Shown: positions 1-5,126 of the stretch, one piece after another
Position numbering within the stretch: position 1 is the first letter of the stretch
Layout: each line of letters starts with the position of its first letter
Assembly: GCA_031281115.1 (NCBI GenBank)
Contig: JAITFV010000263.1
Span: 1 to 5,126, forward strand
Reading direction: 5' to 3'
From: Oscillospiraceae bacterium
GTDB taxonomy: Bacteria > Bacillota > Clostridia > Oscillospirales > Ruminococcaceae
Length of the DNA stretch: 5,126 bases
The notes under the pieces: model-generated
Told to the model about the DNA's origin: nothing
The model's input: only the letters and a program-made list of their open reading frames with translations
The model's database searches: none
Made by a program: the position numbers and the translations under genes

Positions 1-1208
1 ACCGCCGCCGCTAATCGCAGCGACCCGGTAATTAAAACTAATCCCCCGCCGCAAAGCTCGGTCGCAAGACTCACAGCCCGGCGGGTTTCGCTGACTGTGT
101 AAATCTTGCTTCCGTCAAAACCGAGCAGCATAGCCGCGCCGTATAAATCCGAACAGCTGATTGCGCTCTCGGCAAAACCGTCGGTCAGCACCAAATAATG
201 TGCGAAGGACGCCAGCTCCTGCAGCGCGCCTATGTAATCCTTACCGCCGAGAATCCCGAAAACCACGGATTTGCGTACACGCCATGACGCGAATACCGCG
301 ACAGAGGCGGAAATCCCCTGGCGGTTATGCGCGCCGTCGAGCACGGTGAGCGGGTTTTTGCGGATAATTTGGAGCCTTGCGGGAATCTGCGCTTTTTTTA
401 AGCCTTTTTTTATACAGTCTTCGGGGATTTTCAAAACACGCAGGGTTTCAAGTGCTGTAAGCGCATTTAAAAGCTGATGCCGCCCGCCCATAACTGTATG
501 AAATATTTCACCTTTATAAACAAAATCATTCCCGTAAATCGAAATTTTCTCGTCGCTCAAAGCGTCTGTATCGGGAATAATCAGCTCTGCGCTTGTTTTT
601 TCGCATTGCTTACGGATTTCCACGTAAGCTGCGCGCTCTTGCACAGGGTACATCACGCAGGGCTGCTCTTTTATGATTCCCGCCTTGTGGCTCGCGATTC
701 CGCTGAGTTCCGCACCGAGAATGTCCGAGTGGTCGTAGCCGCTTGCGGTAATCACGCTGACTTCAGGTGTTACGCTTTTCGTGCAGTCCAAAAGCACGCC
801 GATTCCCGTTTCAAGCACAACTACATCGGCTTTTTTCTTTTTATAGTATAAAAAAGCCGCGGCAGTTAAAATCTCGAACTGTGAATAATCAGGCGCTGCA
901 GCTTTCGCTGCCCTCGTTACGTACTCATCAAAGTCTTTCTTCGGGATTAATTTATTCTGCAACTGGAGACGCTCGCGAACCGAATAAACATACGGCGATG
1001 TAAATTTCCCGGTCTTGAAACCCGCTTCAATTAAAGCACAGCTGAGAAACTCCGACACGCTGCCTTTCCCGTTAGTGCCTGCGATGTGAATAAATTTAAG
1101 ACCGTTTTGGGGATTATCCAGCGCATCACAAAGAGCGGCAAACCGGCTTAAATCAGAAACCGGTCTACCGCCCGCACTAAACAAAGAAAGAGGATTATTC
1201 TGCTTCAT
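1..1208 (-). CDS. folC: Folylpolyglutamate synthase / dihydrofolate synthase, 3' end cut by window edge
   Basis: Cytoplasmic Mur-ligase-family enzyme that adds glutamate to folates (and often to dihydropteroate) using ATP. The frame is open for 402 codons from ATG 1206-1208 to the window edge; an in-frame stop lies two codons upstream, so this start is firm. Visible motifs: P-loop AGTNGKGS (43-50), TSP (70-72) followed by ERL (79-81), the conserved Glu in LETGIG (133), DH (159-160), HKAGIIK (174-180) holding the lysine expected to be carbamylated, GGRHQLLNA (241-249), and DGAHN (291-295) opening the C-terminal domain. The frame ends in an ITGSLRL stretch typical of the extreme C-terminus, so only some 20 residues are probably missing. 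Several motifs differ from the family pattern (GVLLDCTK for GGRLDATN, SHKAG for EKAG, PAR for PGR). The start overlaps the end of ispH-rpsA by 14 bases; an AGG lies 11 bases upstream, a weak site that suggests translational coupling. Family assignment is sure; substrate range is not. Confidence 0.93.
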   Translation of the reverse strand, partial: MKQNNPLSLFSAGGRPVSDLSRFAALCDALDNPQNGLKFIHIAGTNGKGSVSEFLSCALIEAGFKTGKFTSPYVYSVRERLQLQNKLIPKKDFDEYVTRAAKAAAPDYSQFEILTAAAFLYYKKKKADVVVLETGIGVLLDCTKSVTPEVSVITASGYDHSDILGAELSGIASHKAGIIKEQPCVMYPVQERAAYVEIRKQCEKTSAELIIPDTDALSDEKISIYGNDFVYKGEIFHTVMGGRHQLLNALTALETLRVLKIPEDCIKKGLKKAQIPARLQIIRKNPLTVLDGAHNRQGISASVAVFASWRVRKSVVFGILGGKDYIGALQELASFAHYLVLTDGFAESAISCSDLYGAAMLLGFDGSKIYTVSETRRAVSLATELCGGGLVLITGSLRLAAA

Positions 1209-3315
1209 CAGTTAATTCGCCTGTAGCTTCATCAGGTTTTACATCGTCGTCGGAATATACGGTTTCAAGCTGTTCTCGCGGAGCGGGAACATCATCGTCA
1301 GTGTAAATCACTTCGTTCTGTTCGTACGGAGAACCGCCCTCTTCAGACGGAGCAGGGAATTCTTCCGGCAGCGGCTCGAGAAGCTCTTTTATAGAAAGGC
1401 TGATTCTGCCTTTTTCTTCGTCCATGTCTGTTATTTTTGCGTCAACTTTTTCGCCAACTGTCAGCACCTGCGCAACATTGGCTACGCGCTCCCTTGAAAT
1501 TTGCGAGATGTGAATAAGTCCATCGATGCCCGGCAGTATCTGTGCGAACGCGCCGAAAGGCGTAAGGCTCACGATTTCTACATTTACGACATCGCCGACA
1601 TTGTAATCCTTCGCGAAGCTCGTCCACGGGTTCGCATCGGGGTCTTTCGCGCCGAGGGAAACGCGCCGTCTGTCGGGGTCGAAGCTTTTGACGTAAACAT
1701 CAAGCTTATCGCCCACAGAAACGATTTCTTTCGGGTGACGTATACGGTTCCAGGTAAGTTCTGACAGGTGAACCATGCCGTCCACGCCGCCGAGGTCTAC
1801 AAAAACACCATAGCTTTCCATAGATTTAACTTCGCCTTTATACTGTTTGCCCTCTTCTATTTCGCTCCAGAATTTATTCTTGATTGCGTCGCTTTCTTCT
1901 TTAAGCGCGGCGCGGATTGAGCCTACTATTCGCCCTCTGCTTTCGTTGACTTCAATTATTTTGAAGCTGACTTCTTTCTTCGCTAAATCTTCAAGCTTGC
2001 CGTTTCTCGGTATTCCGCTCTGCGAAGCCGGCACGAAAACCTTCGCGCCTTCGCAGACAACAATCACGCCGCCTTTAACAACAGCCGCAACATTGCCTGT
2101 AAGGGTTGTGTTATTGGCTTCGGCTTCGGCGATTTTTTGCAAGCCCAGCGCGGAGTCCACGCGCTTTTTCGACAACTGCACAATTCCCTCGGCATCGTTA
2201 ATGGAAGTTACAACGCACTCAATTTCGTCACCTTTCTGCACAATGTCGGACGGAAACTTTGACGGGTCGCCGGAAAGCTCGTCGGCGGGTATGTAGCCCG
2301 AGTGTTTCGTGCCGATATCAACCACAGCTTCGGTTTTGTTCACGGATACAACCAAAGCTTTGACCCTGTTTCCTATATAAACTCTTTTAAAGGTTTTGTC
2401 AACCTCCGCCATAAAATCAATTTCGTTTTCCGCGTTATCAATAACCTCGTTGTTAACGCCCTTTAATTCCTCGCTCATAATACTATGAACCTCCTCAATT
2501 TTTTTCGCAGGAGTTGAAGCTCCCGCGATAATCCCGATGGATTTGAACCCTTTTAGTTTCTCTATATTAAGTTGTTTTACGTTTTCGATAAACAACGTTC
2601 TCGTGTTATTTTCACAAATTTTTGCGAGCTTTTTTGAGTTACTGCTTTCGGGTGAACCTAAAACGACCATTAAACCGCATTTTTGCGATAAAAACTCAGC
2701 TTCTTCCTGGCGTTCTATAGTCGTACTACATATTGTATCAAAAATTTGCAGGTTTGTACAGTGTTTTTTGAGAATTTCTTTATAATCCCGCCAAATCGCT
2801 AAATCAAACGTAGTTTGCGCTACAAGAATTAGTGCATTATGCCGAATACCGGTGTCGGTTTTCATTAAATTTTTTAAATCCGATACAGAATTCACCGCTT
2901 TACAAGTAACATTTTTCGACACGTGTCCGATAATTCCGCGAACTTCAGGGTGGTTTTCATCACCGGCAATAATAACGCCGCAGCCTTCGCCGGATTTTTC
3001 CGCGACGACTTTGTGGATTTTCGCGACGTGCGGGCAGGTTAAATCCTCGTAAGTCAGCCCCAATGCTTTAATTTCCGCATATTCAGACAAGCCGATACCA
3101 TGGCTTCTGATAATCAGCACTTTGTCACGGGGGCAACAAGCGATTCTGTCAACCTTGGAAACGCCGAGTTTTTCAAGCTCCCGCAGAACATCGTTGTTAT
3201 GAATCAGCTCGCCGCAGACCGCGCACTTGTCTGCAAGCTCTCTTACCCGCCCGACCGCACGCTTCACGCCGTAGCACATACCTGCAGTTTTAGCGGTTAT
3301 TATTTCGGTCTGCAT
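1195..3315 (-). CDS. ispH-rpsA: HMBPP reductase (IspH) fused to four-domain ribosomal S1-like protein
   Basis: A 706-residue fusion. Residues 1-285 are IspH, the [4Fe-4S] enzyme that reduces HMBPP to IPP and DMAPP as the last MEP-pathway step. The three cluster cysteines are present: C14 (GMCYGV), C94 (TCPH) and C196 (DTICSTT). Substrate-pocket residues are also present: HNN (39-41), RSHG (70-73), HPE (122-124), QTT (167-169), SSNS (224-227) and GAS (265-267). Four S1 OB-fold repeats follow at roughly 313-385, 403-470, 489-557 and 573-643. The last two carry the best RNA-binding signatures (YGVFVDLGG...GMVHLSEL and FGAFAQI...GLIHISQI). An acidic tail (about 650-706) holds two DDDV units. The fusion is known in Clostridia, where it stands for both IspH and an S1-like protein; that it acts on ribosomes or mRNA is inferred. 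ATG 3313-3315 is preceded by AGGGG at 7 bases. All IspH catalytic residues are intact, so that half should be active. Confidence 0.96.
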   Translation of the reverse strand: MQTEIITAKTAGMCYGVKRAVGRVRELADKCAVCGELIHNNDVLRELEKLGVSKVDRIACCPRDKVLIIRSHGIGLSEYAEIKALGLTYEDLTCPHVAKIHKVVAEKSGEGCGVIIAGDENHPEVRGIIGHVSKNVTCKAVNSVSDLKNLMKTDTGIRHNALILVAQTTFDLAIWRDYKEILKKHCTNLQIFDTICSTTIERQEEAEFLSQKCGLMVVLGSPESSNSKKLAKICENNTRTLFIENVKQLNIEKLKGFKSIGIIAGASTPAKKIEEVHSIMSEELKGVNNEVIDNAENEIDFMAEVDKTFKRVYIGNRVKALVVSVNKTEAVVDIGTKHSGYIPADELSGDPSKFPSDIVQKGDEIECVVTSINDAEGIVQLSKKRVDSALGLQKIAEAEANNTTLTGNVAAVVKGGVIVVCEGAKVFVPASQSGIPRNGKLEDLAKKEVSFKIIEVNESRGRIVGSIRAALKEESDAIKNKFWSEIEEGKQYKGEVKSMESYGVFVDLGGVDGMVHLSELTWNRIRHPKEIVSVGDKLDVYVKSFDPDRRRVSLGAKDPDANPWTSFAKDYNVGDVVNVEIVSLTPFGAFAQILPGIDGLIHISQISRERVANVAQVLTVGEKVDAKITDMDEEKGRISLSIKELLEPLPEEFPAPSEEGGSPYEQNEVIYTDDDVPAPREQLETVYSDDDVKPDEATGELTDEAE

Positions 3316-3322
3316 ATATTTT

Positions 3323-3327
3323 CCCCT
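3323..3327 (-). promoter_or_regulatory. Ribosome binding site of ispH-rpsA
   Basis: AGGGG, 7 bases before the ATG at 3313-3315. It lies downstream of the hairpin at 3348-3366 and separated from it by an AT-rich stretch, so it should remain exposed when the hairpin folds. Confidence 0.7.
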
Positions 3328-3343
3328 GAAAATTAAAATTTAT

Positions 3344-3367
3344 GTAGGGATGCGTATAACGCATCCG
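3344..3367 (+). repeat. GTAG-hairpin element between plsC and ispH-rpsA
   Basis: Bases 3348-3366 are a perfect inverted repeat: GGATGCGT, loop ATA, ACGCATCC (8-bp stem). GTAG precedes it and G follows on the plus strand. On the minus strand it starts one base after the plsC stop and is followed by CTACAT and AT-rich sequence without a clean T-run. It may act as an RNA processing or stability stem, or as a weak attenuator within the operon; these roles are inferred. Confidence 0.7.
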
Positions 3368-4012
3368 TTATTTCTGCGAATGACTAATGACCGCCCCTAC
3401 GGAATCAAGAATTTGTTGCTGAAGCTCTTTAACAGCTCCCATGACCCGCTCGGAAACACGTTTAAGCCCGCGCCTGTCGTCGCTTCCGATTGCGAGTTCT
3501 TCGGCGGGAATCATGTCGCCGACCGCATAATCCACCCGCTTTTTCTCGCCGTTTAACCCGTACATCAAGCAAACAGGCAGAATAGGCGCGGCAGCCATCG
3601 CCGCAATCATAGCCACGCCGCTCTTTCCGCGTCCGATTACGCCGTCTTTGGAACGTGTGCCTTCGGGGAAAATCACAAATATTCTGCCCTTCTTAATCGT
3701 ATTTAAAGCTTCCTGAATCGCCTTCTCGCTGTCTGCGCCGCGGGTAACGGGAAATGCGCCGCAACGCCGAATCAGCCACGTAAAGAATGGCTTTTTCTTG
3801 TTGAAAAGCTCGGCTTTCGCCATGAAGGAATATTTGCCGGTTATATAAGCTGCAACGAGCGGCGGGTCCCAGTAGAACTGATGATTACATGCGATTATGA
3901 AGCCGCCTTTTTTCGAGATTTTCTTTGGCGGGATTTTTTCTTTGTTGTGGAAAACAACCTTGAACTTGCGGTTCATATAGAATTCTAAAAGTCTGCGGGC
4001 GATTAAATACAT
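3368..4012 (-). CDS. plsC: 1-acyl-sn-glycerol-3-phosphate acyltransferase family protein
   Basis: A 214-residue PlsC/LPLAT-type acyltransferase that probably acylates lysophosphatidic acid at sn-2 to give phosphatidic acid at the inner face of the membrane. Conserved blocks appear in order: NHQFYWDP (43-50), with the catalytic H44-x4-D49 pair; AFPVTRG (86-92); FPEGTRS (115-121), which binds the glycerol-phosphate; and ILPVCLMYG (144-152). The common Ser of HxSxxD is replaced here (HQFYWD), a tolerated position. There is no clear membrane span, only a basic, hydrophobic N-terminus, as in other short clostridial members. ATG 4010-4012 starts 2 bases after the cmk stop, with AGAGG 5 bases upstream inside cmk, so translation is likely coupled. 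The last dozen codons run through a GTAGGGG-type repeat sequence, so the C-terminal tail may be a late addition. Acyl donor and exact acceptor cannot be read from sequence. Confidence 0.93.
   Translation of the reverse strand: MYLIARRLLEFYMNRKFKVVFHNKEKIPPKKISKKGGFIIACNHQFYWDPPLVAAYITGKYSFMAKAELFNKKKPFFTWLIRRCGAFPVTRGADSEKAIQEALNTIKKGRIFVIFPEGTRSKDGVIGRGKSGVAMIAAMAAAPILPVCLMYGLNGEKKRVDYAVGDMIPAEELAIGSDDRRGLKRVSERVMGAVKELQQQILDSVGAVISHSQK
3371..3402 (-). repeat. GTAGGGGCG sequence inside the plsC 3' end (possible degenerate element)
   Basis: On the minus strand the final plsC codons read through CCGTAGGGGCGGTCATT, then a near copy of GTCATT. Its GTAGGG start, facing the GTAGGGA at 3344, makes inverted ends about 57 bases apart around the plsC stop. 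The internal stem is poor, so membership in the hairpin family is a guess. Confidence 0.35.
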
Positions 4013-4014
4013 TA

Positions 4015-4674
4015 TTACCTCTTGCTGTTTATAATTTCCATGACACGGTCAACGGATTCAATGAACGTATTGCCGGTTGTGTCTAAAAGAACCGCATCGG
4101 CGGCTCGCTTGAGCGGAGCGCAGGCACGTGAAGAATCATCTTTGTCGCGCTTTTCTAAGTCGGCTAAGACATCATCGAAATTTACATCCGCACCTTTCGC
4201 GATAAGCTCGTTGTAGCGGCGCTTAGCACGTTCCTTTGAATCAGCCGAGAGGAAAATTTTAACGTCAGCGTTCGGAAGGATTACAGTGCCGATGTCGCGT
4301 CCGTCCATGACTACGCTGTTTTTCGCGGCGAAGTCCCGCTGTAAATCAAGCAGAAACGCTCTGACCGAGCCGTAAGATGAAACTTTGGAAGCGAGCATGG
4401 AAGCGCCGGGCGTACGGATTCTGTCGGTAATATCATCACCGTTAATGAAAACACGCTGTACTCTGCCGGAAAGCTGTATTTCCGGCGAAATGCCGGGAAG
4501 CGCGGCTGCGACGGCTTCTTCGCTGTGCGCATCAACGCCGTTCTCCTCGCACCACACGCCGACAGCGCGGTAGAGCGCGCCGGTGTCCATGTAAACTATA
4601 CCAAGCCTTTTTGCACATTCTTTCGCAATCGTGCTTTTCCCTGCACCAACCGGTCCGTCTATTGCTATTTGCAT
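4015..4674 (-). CDS. cmk: Cytidylate (CMP/dCMP) kinase
   Basis: Cytoplasmic P-loop kinase that phosphorylates CMP and dCMP from ATP to the diphosphates, feeding RNA, DNA and CDP-lipid synthesis. At 219 residues it has the usual family length. Visible motifs: Walker A GPVGAGKS (7-14), DTGALYRA (30-37) of the CMP-binding side, DGRDIGT near the middle, KIFLSAD followed by a basic RAKRRYNEL lid helix, and RDKDDSSR, the late conserved Arg/Asp motif. ATG 4672-4674 has GAAAGGA 6 bases upstream and a TATAAT box about 20 bases above that, so it is probably the first gene of the operon. It is followed by plsC after 2 bases. The cmk to S1 neighbourhood recalls the proteobacterial cmk-rpsA pair, here with plsC and the IspH fusion between or attached. 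Confidence 0.96.
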   Translation of the reverse strand: MQIAIDGPVGAGKSTIAKECAKRLGIVYMDTGALYRAVGVWCEENGVDAHSEEAVAAALPGISPEIQLSGRVQRVFINGDDITDRIRTPGASMLASKVSSYGSVRAFLLDLQRDFAAKNSVVMDGRDIGTVILPNADVKIFLSADSKERAKRRYNELIAKGADVNFDDVLADLEKRDKDDSSRACAPLKRAADAVLLDTTGNTFIESVDRVMEIINSKR

Positions 4675-4680
4675 GGTTTA

Positions 4681-4687
4681 TCCTTTC
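4681..4687 (-). promoter_or_regulatory. Ribosome binding site of cmk
   Basis: GAAAGGA on the minus strand, 6 bases before the ATG at 4672-4674. It is the best-placed Shine-Dalgarno sequence in the window and fixes the cmk start. Confidence 0.75.
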
Positions 4688-4695
4688 TATGGGTG

Positions 4696-4701
4696 ATTAT
4701 A
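4696..4701 (-). promoter_or_regulatory. Probable -10 box of the cmk operon promoter
   Basis: A perfect TATAAT lies 21 bases upstream of the cmk start codon, with room for a start point about 7 bases downstream and a leader of under 20 bases that includes the GAAAGGA ribosome site. No good -35 box stands at 17 bases; the matching position is the A-run of the upstream direct repeat (GAAAAA). An A-rich UP-like or activator-dependent promoter is possible. It would drive cmk-plsC-ispH-rpsA-folC. Confidence 0.45.
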
Positions 4702-4704
4702 CTT

Positions 4705-4743
4705 GATTAACTTGCCGTTTTTTCGGAACGCCGAGGGCGTCGT
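4705..4743. repeat. Direct repeat, copy 1
   Basis: A 39-base unit repeated at 4751-4788 with two substitutions and one T-run length change (six against five T). The shared core of 25 identical bases covers 4719-4743. It contains ACGCC-GAG-GGCGT, a short inverted repeat that can form a 5-bp stem. It lies directly upstream of the presumed cmk -10 box, with its A-run (minus strand) falling where a -35 or UP element would be. Unlike copy 2, it lacks the flanking GTAGGGA. Confidence 0.85.
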
Positions 4744-4750
4744 AATCACA

Positions 4751-4788
4751 GATTTACTTGCTGTTTTTCGGAACGCCGAGGGCGTCGT
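4751..4788. repeat. Direct repeat, copy 2
   Basis: Second copy, offset 46 bases from the first, with core 4764-4788. Here the inverted repeat extends: ggaac at 4770-4774 can pair with gttcc at 4787-4791 and gcc at 4775-4777 with ggc at 4781-4783, leaving a 3-base bulge. On the minus strand it begins GTAGGGA, whose TAG is the stop of the upstream small gene. Confidence 0.85.
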
Positions 4789-4795
4789 TCCCTAC
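4769..4795 (-). repeat. GTAG-hairpin element at the end of the small gene
   Basis: Minus-strand layout is GTAG, a hairpin that opens GGAAC and closes GTTCC, then G. It has the same build as the element at 3344-3367 (GTAG, GGA...TCC, G) with a different stem sequence, which suggests one family of short hairpin repeats. An A-run, not a T-run, follows on the minus strand, so it is not a standard intrinsic terminator for the gene above it. Confidence 0.5.
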
Positions 4796-5037
4796 TTTAT
4801 TTCATCTTCGGCGCAGCAGTGGCGGGGAAAATCCGGGTCGTAGCGCACGCCGATTAATTTCCCGACGTAGCTGTCATAGTAATCGCTGCGAATATCCAAA
4901 AGCTTCCTGAACCTTTCATCGCCGACCCAGAACTCAACTTCGGGTTGTTTGTTCTTCACATTTATGAGTTTAGCTTCGATTTTAACGCCGTGATTTTTAA
5001 GATGTTTCAACTGTGCGCGCTTTTTGAAAAACCCCAT
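4792..5037 (-). CDS. Small hypothetical protein, 81 residues
   Basis: No family is recognised with confidence. The product is soluble-looking, with a basic N-terminus (GFFKKRAQLKHLKNHG) and no signal peptide or membrane segment. The centre alternates hydrophobic and charged residues as in a small beta-barrel (GVKIEAKLINV, then EVEFWV). Near the end it reads YVGKLIGVRYDPDFPRHC. The pattern of variable strand, then VG.x.x.V.YDP.P, resembles the core of DUF3592-type domains, but without their membrane helices; this is a weak resemblance only. ATG 5035-5037 is chosen because GAAAGGA lies upstream, although 12 bases away; TTG at 5062-5064 and GTG at 5059-5061 are in frame but lack such a site and would add eight or nine residues. 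The TAG stop is part of a GTAGGGA repeat element. Codon use looks like that of its neighbours, and protein-like strand patterning supports a real gene. Confidence 0.68.
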   Translation of the reverse strand: MGFFKKRAQLKHLKNHGVKIEAKLINVKNKQPEVEFWVGDERFRKLLDIRSDYYDSYVGKLIGVRYDPDFPRHCCAEDEIK

Positions 5038-5126
5038 ATTTTCATTAAGTCCTTTCTTCACCAACGAAGAATGAAAACAACGTTTTCCCCGTTTCAGTCG
5101 TATTTTGTTTCAAACTTGTTTCCCTC
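5038..5126 (-). other. Leader region of the small gene, no clear promoter
   Basis: Contains GAAAGGA at 5050-5056, the presumed ribosome site, and a 15-base inverted repeat at 5073-5087 (GAAAAC, AAC, GTTTTC) that could be an operator or a stem in the leader. I see no convincing -10/-35 pair and no further gene before the window edge. Confidence 0.3.

Noticed and set aside
477..851. 124-residue plus-strand open frame
   Set aside because: It lies opposite folC, whose motifs are clear throughout this stretch; the plus-strand product shows no recognisable domain.
1847..2296. 149-residue plus-strand open frame
   Set aside because: It is a shadow of S1 domains 1 and 2 of the fusion on the other strand; its Ser/Thr/Leu-rich composition is that of an antisense frame.
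1195..3315. Two adjacent genes merged by sequencing error
   Set aside because: The frame is open across the IspH-S1 junction with no stop or ribosome site, and this fusion is established in Clostridia.
3344..3367. Intrinsic terminator between plsC and ispH-rpsA
   Set aside because: The stem is perfect but no T-run follows directly on the minus strand, and a strong ribosome site with no evident new promoter follows, so read-through is more likely.
4705..4788. CRISPR array
   Set aside because: Only two units with an 8-base gap and no spacer of proper length; the repeat unit itself carries the T-run and hairpin.
4769..4795. Intrinsic terminator of the small gene
   Set aside because: The stem is bulged and followed on the minus strand by CCG and an A-run rather than a T-run.
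5062..5064. TTG start giving a 90-residue small protein
   Set aside because: No ribosome site upstream; GAAAGGA lies inside this extension and favours the later ATG.

Overview
The window looks like a chromosomal housekeeping locus from a Gram-positive anaerobe of the class Clostridia, possibly an Oscillospiraceae/Ruminococcaceae-type lineage. The main reason is the fusion of IspH (HMBPP reductase) to a ribosomal S1-like protein in one polypeptide, which is characteristic of Clostridia, placed directly after cmk and plsC. Base composition is moderate (near 50% GC) and the main ribosome binding sites are purine-rich. The family-level placement is inference.

All real genes read on the minus strand, so the order of transcription runs from high to low coordinates. 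A small gene of unknown function (4792-5037) comes first. It is followed by a 117-base spacer with two near-identical direct repeats and a perfect TATAAT box. After that comes a tight run of four genes: cmk (CMP kinase), plsC (1-acylglycerol-3-phosphate acyltransferase family), ispH-rpsA (HMBPP reductase fused to four S1 domains) and folC (folylpolyglutamate/dihydrofolate synthase, cut by the window edge just before its end). Cmk and plsC are 2 bases apart, plsC and ispH-rpsA are 52 apart, and ispH-rpsA overlaps folC by 14 bases, so one operon is likely. No gap over 300 bases lacks a gene; bases 1-1208 are filled by folC.

The operon joins precursor pathways to translation: CMP/dCMP phosphorylation, phosphatidic acid formation, the last step of the MEP isoprenoid pathway joined to an RNA-binding S1 array, and folate polyglutamylation. 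The cmk/S1 neighbourhood is also known from proteobacteria (cmk-rpsA), so this part is an old arrangement. Nothing here looks like a defence, phage or other new multi-gene system.

The most unusual material is small. A short repeat family of the form GTAG plus a hairpin starting GGA and ending TCCG occurs at two gene ends. At one it supplies the stop codon of the small gene; at the other it abuts the plsC stop, and a related GTAGGGG sequence encodes the last residues of PlsC. FolC has several changed family motifs, and the S1 fusion ends in an acidic tail with a repeated DDDV unit.
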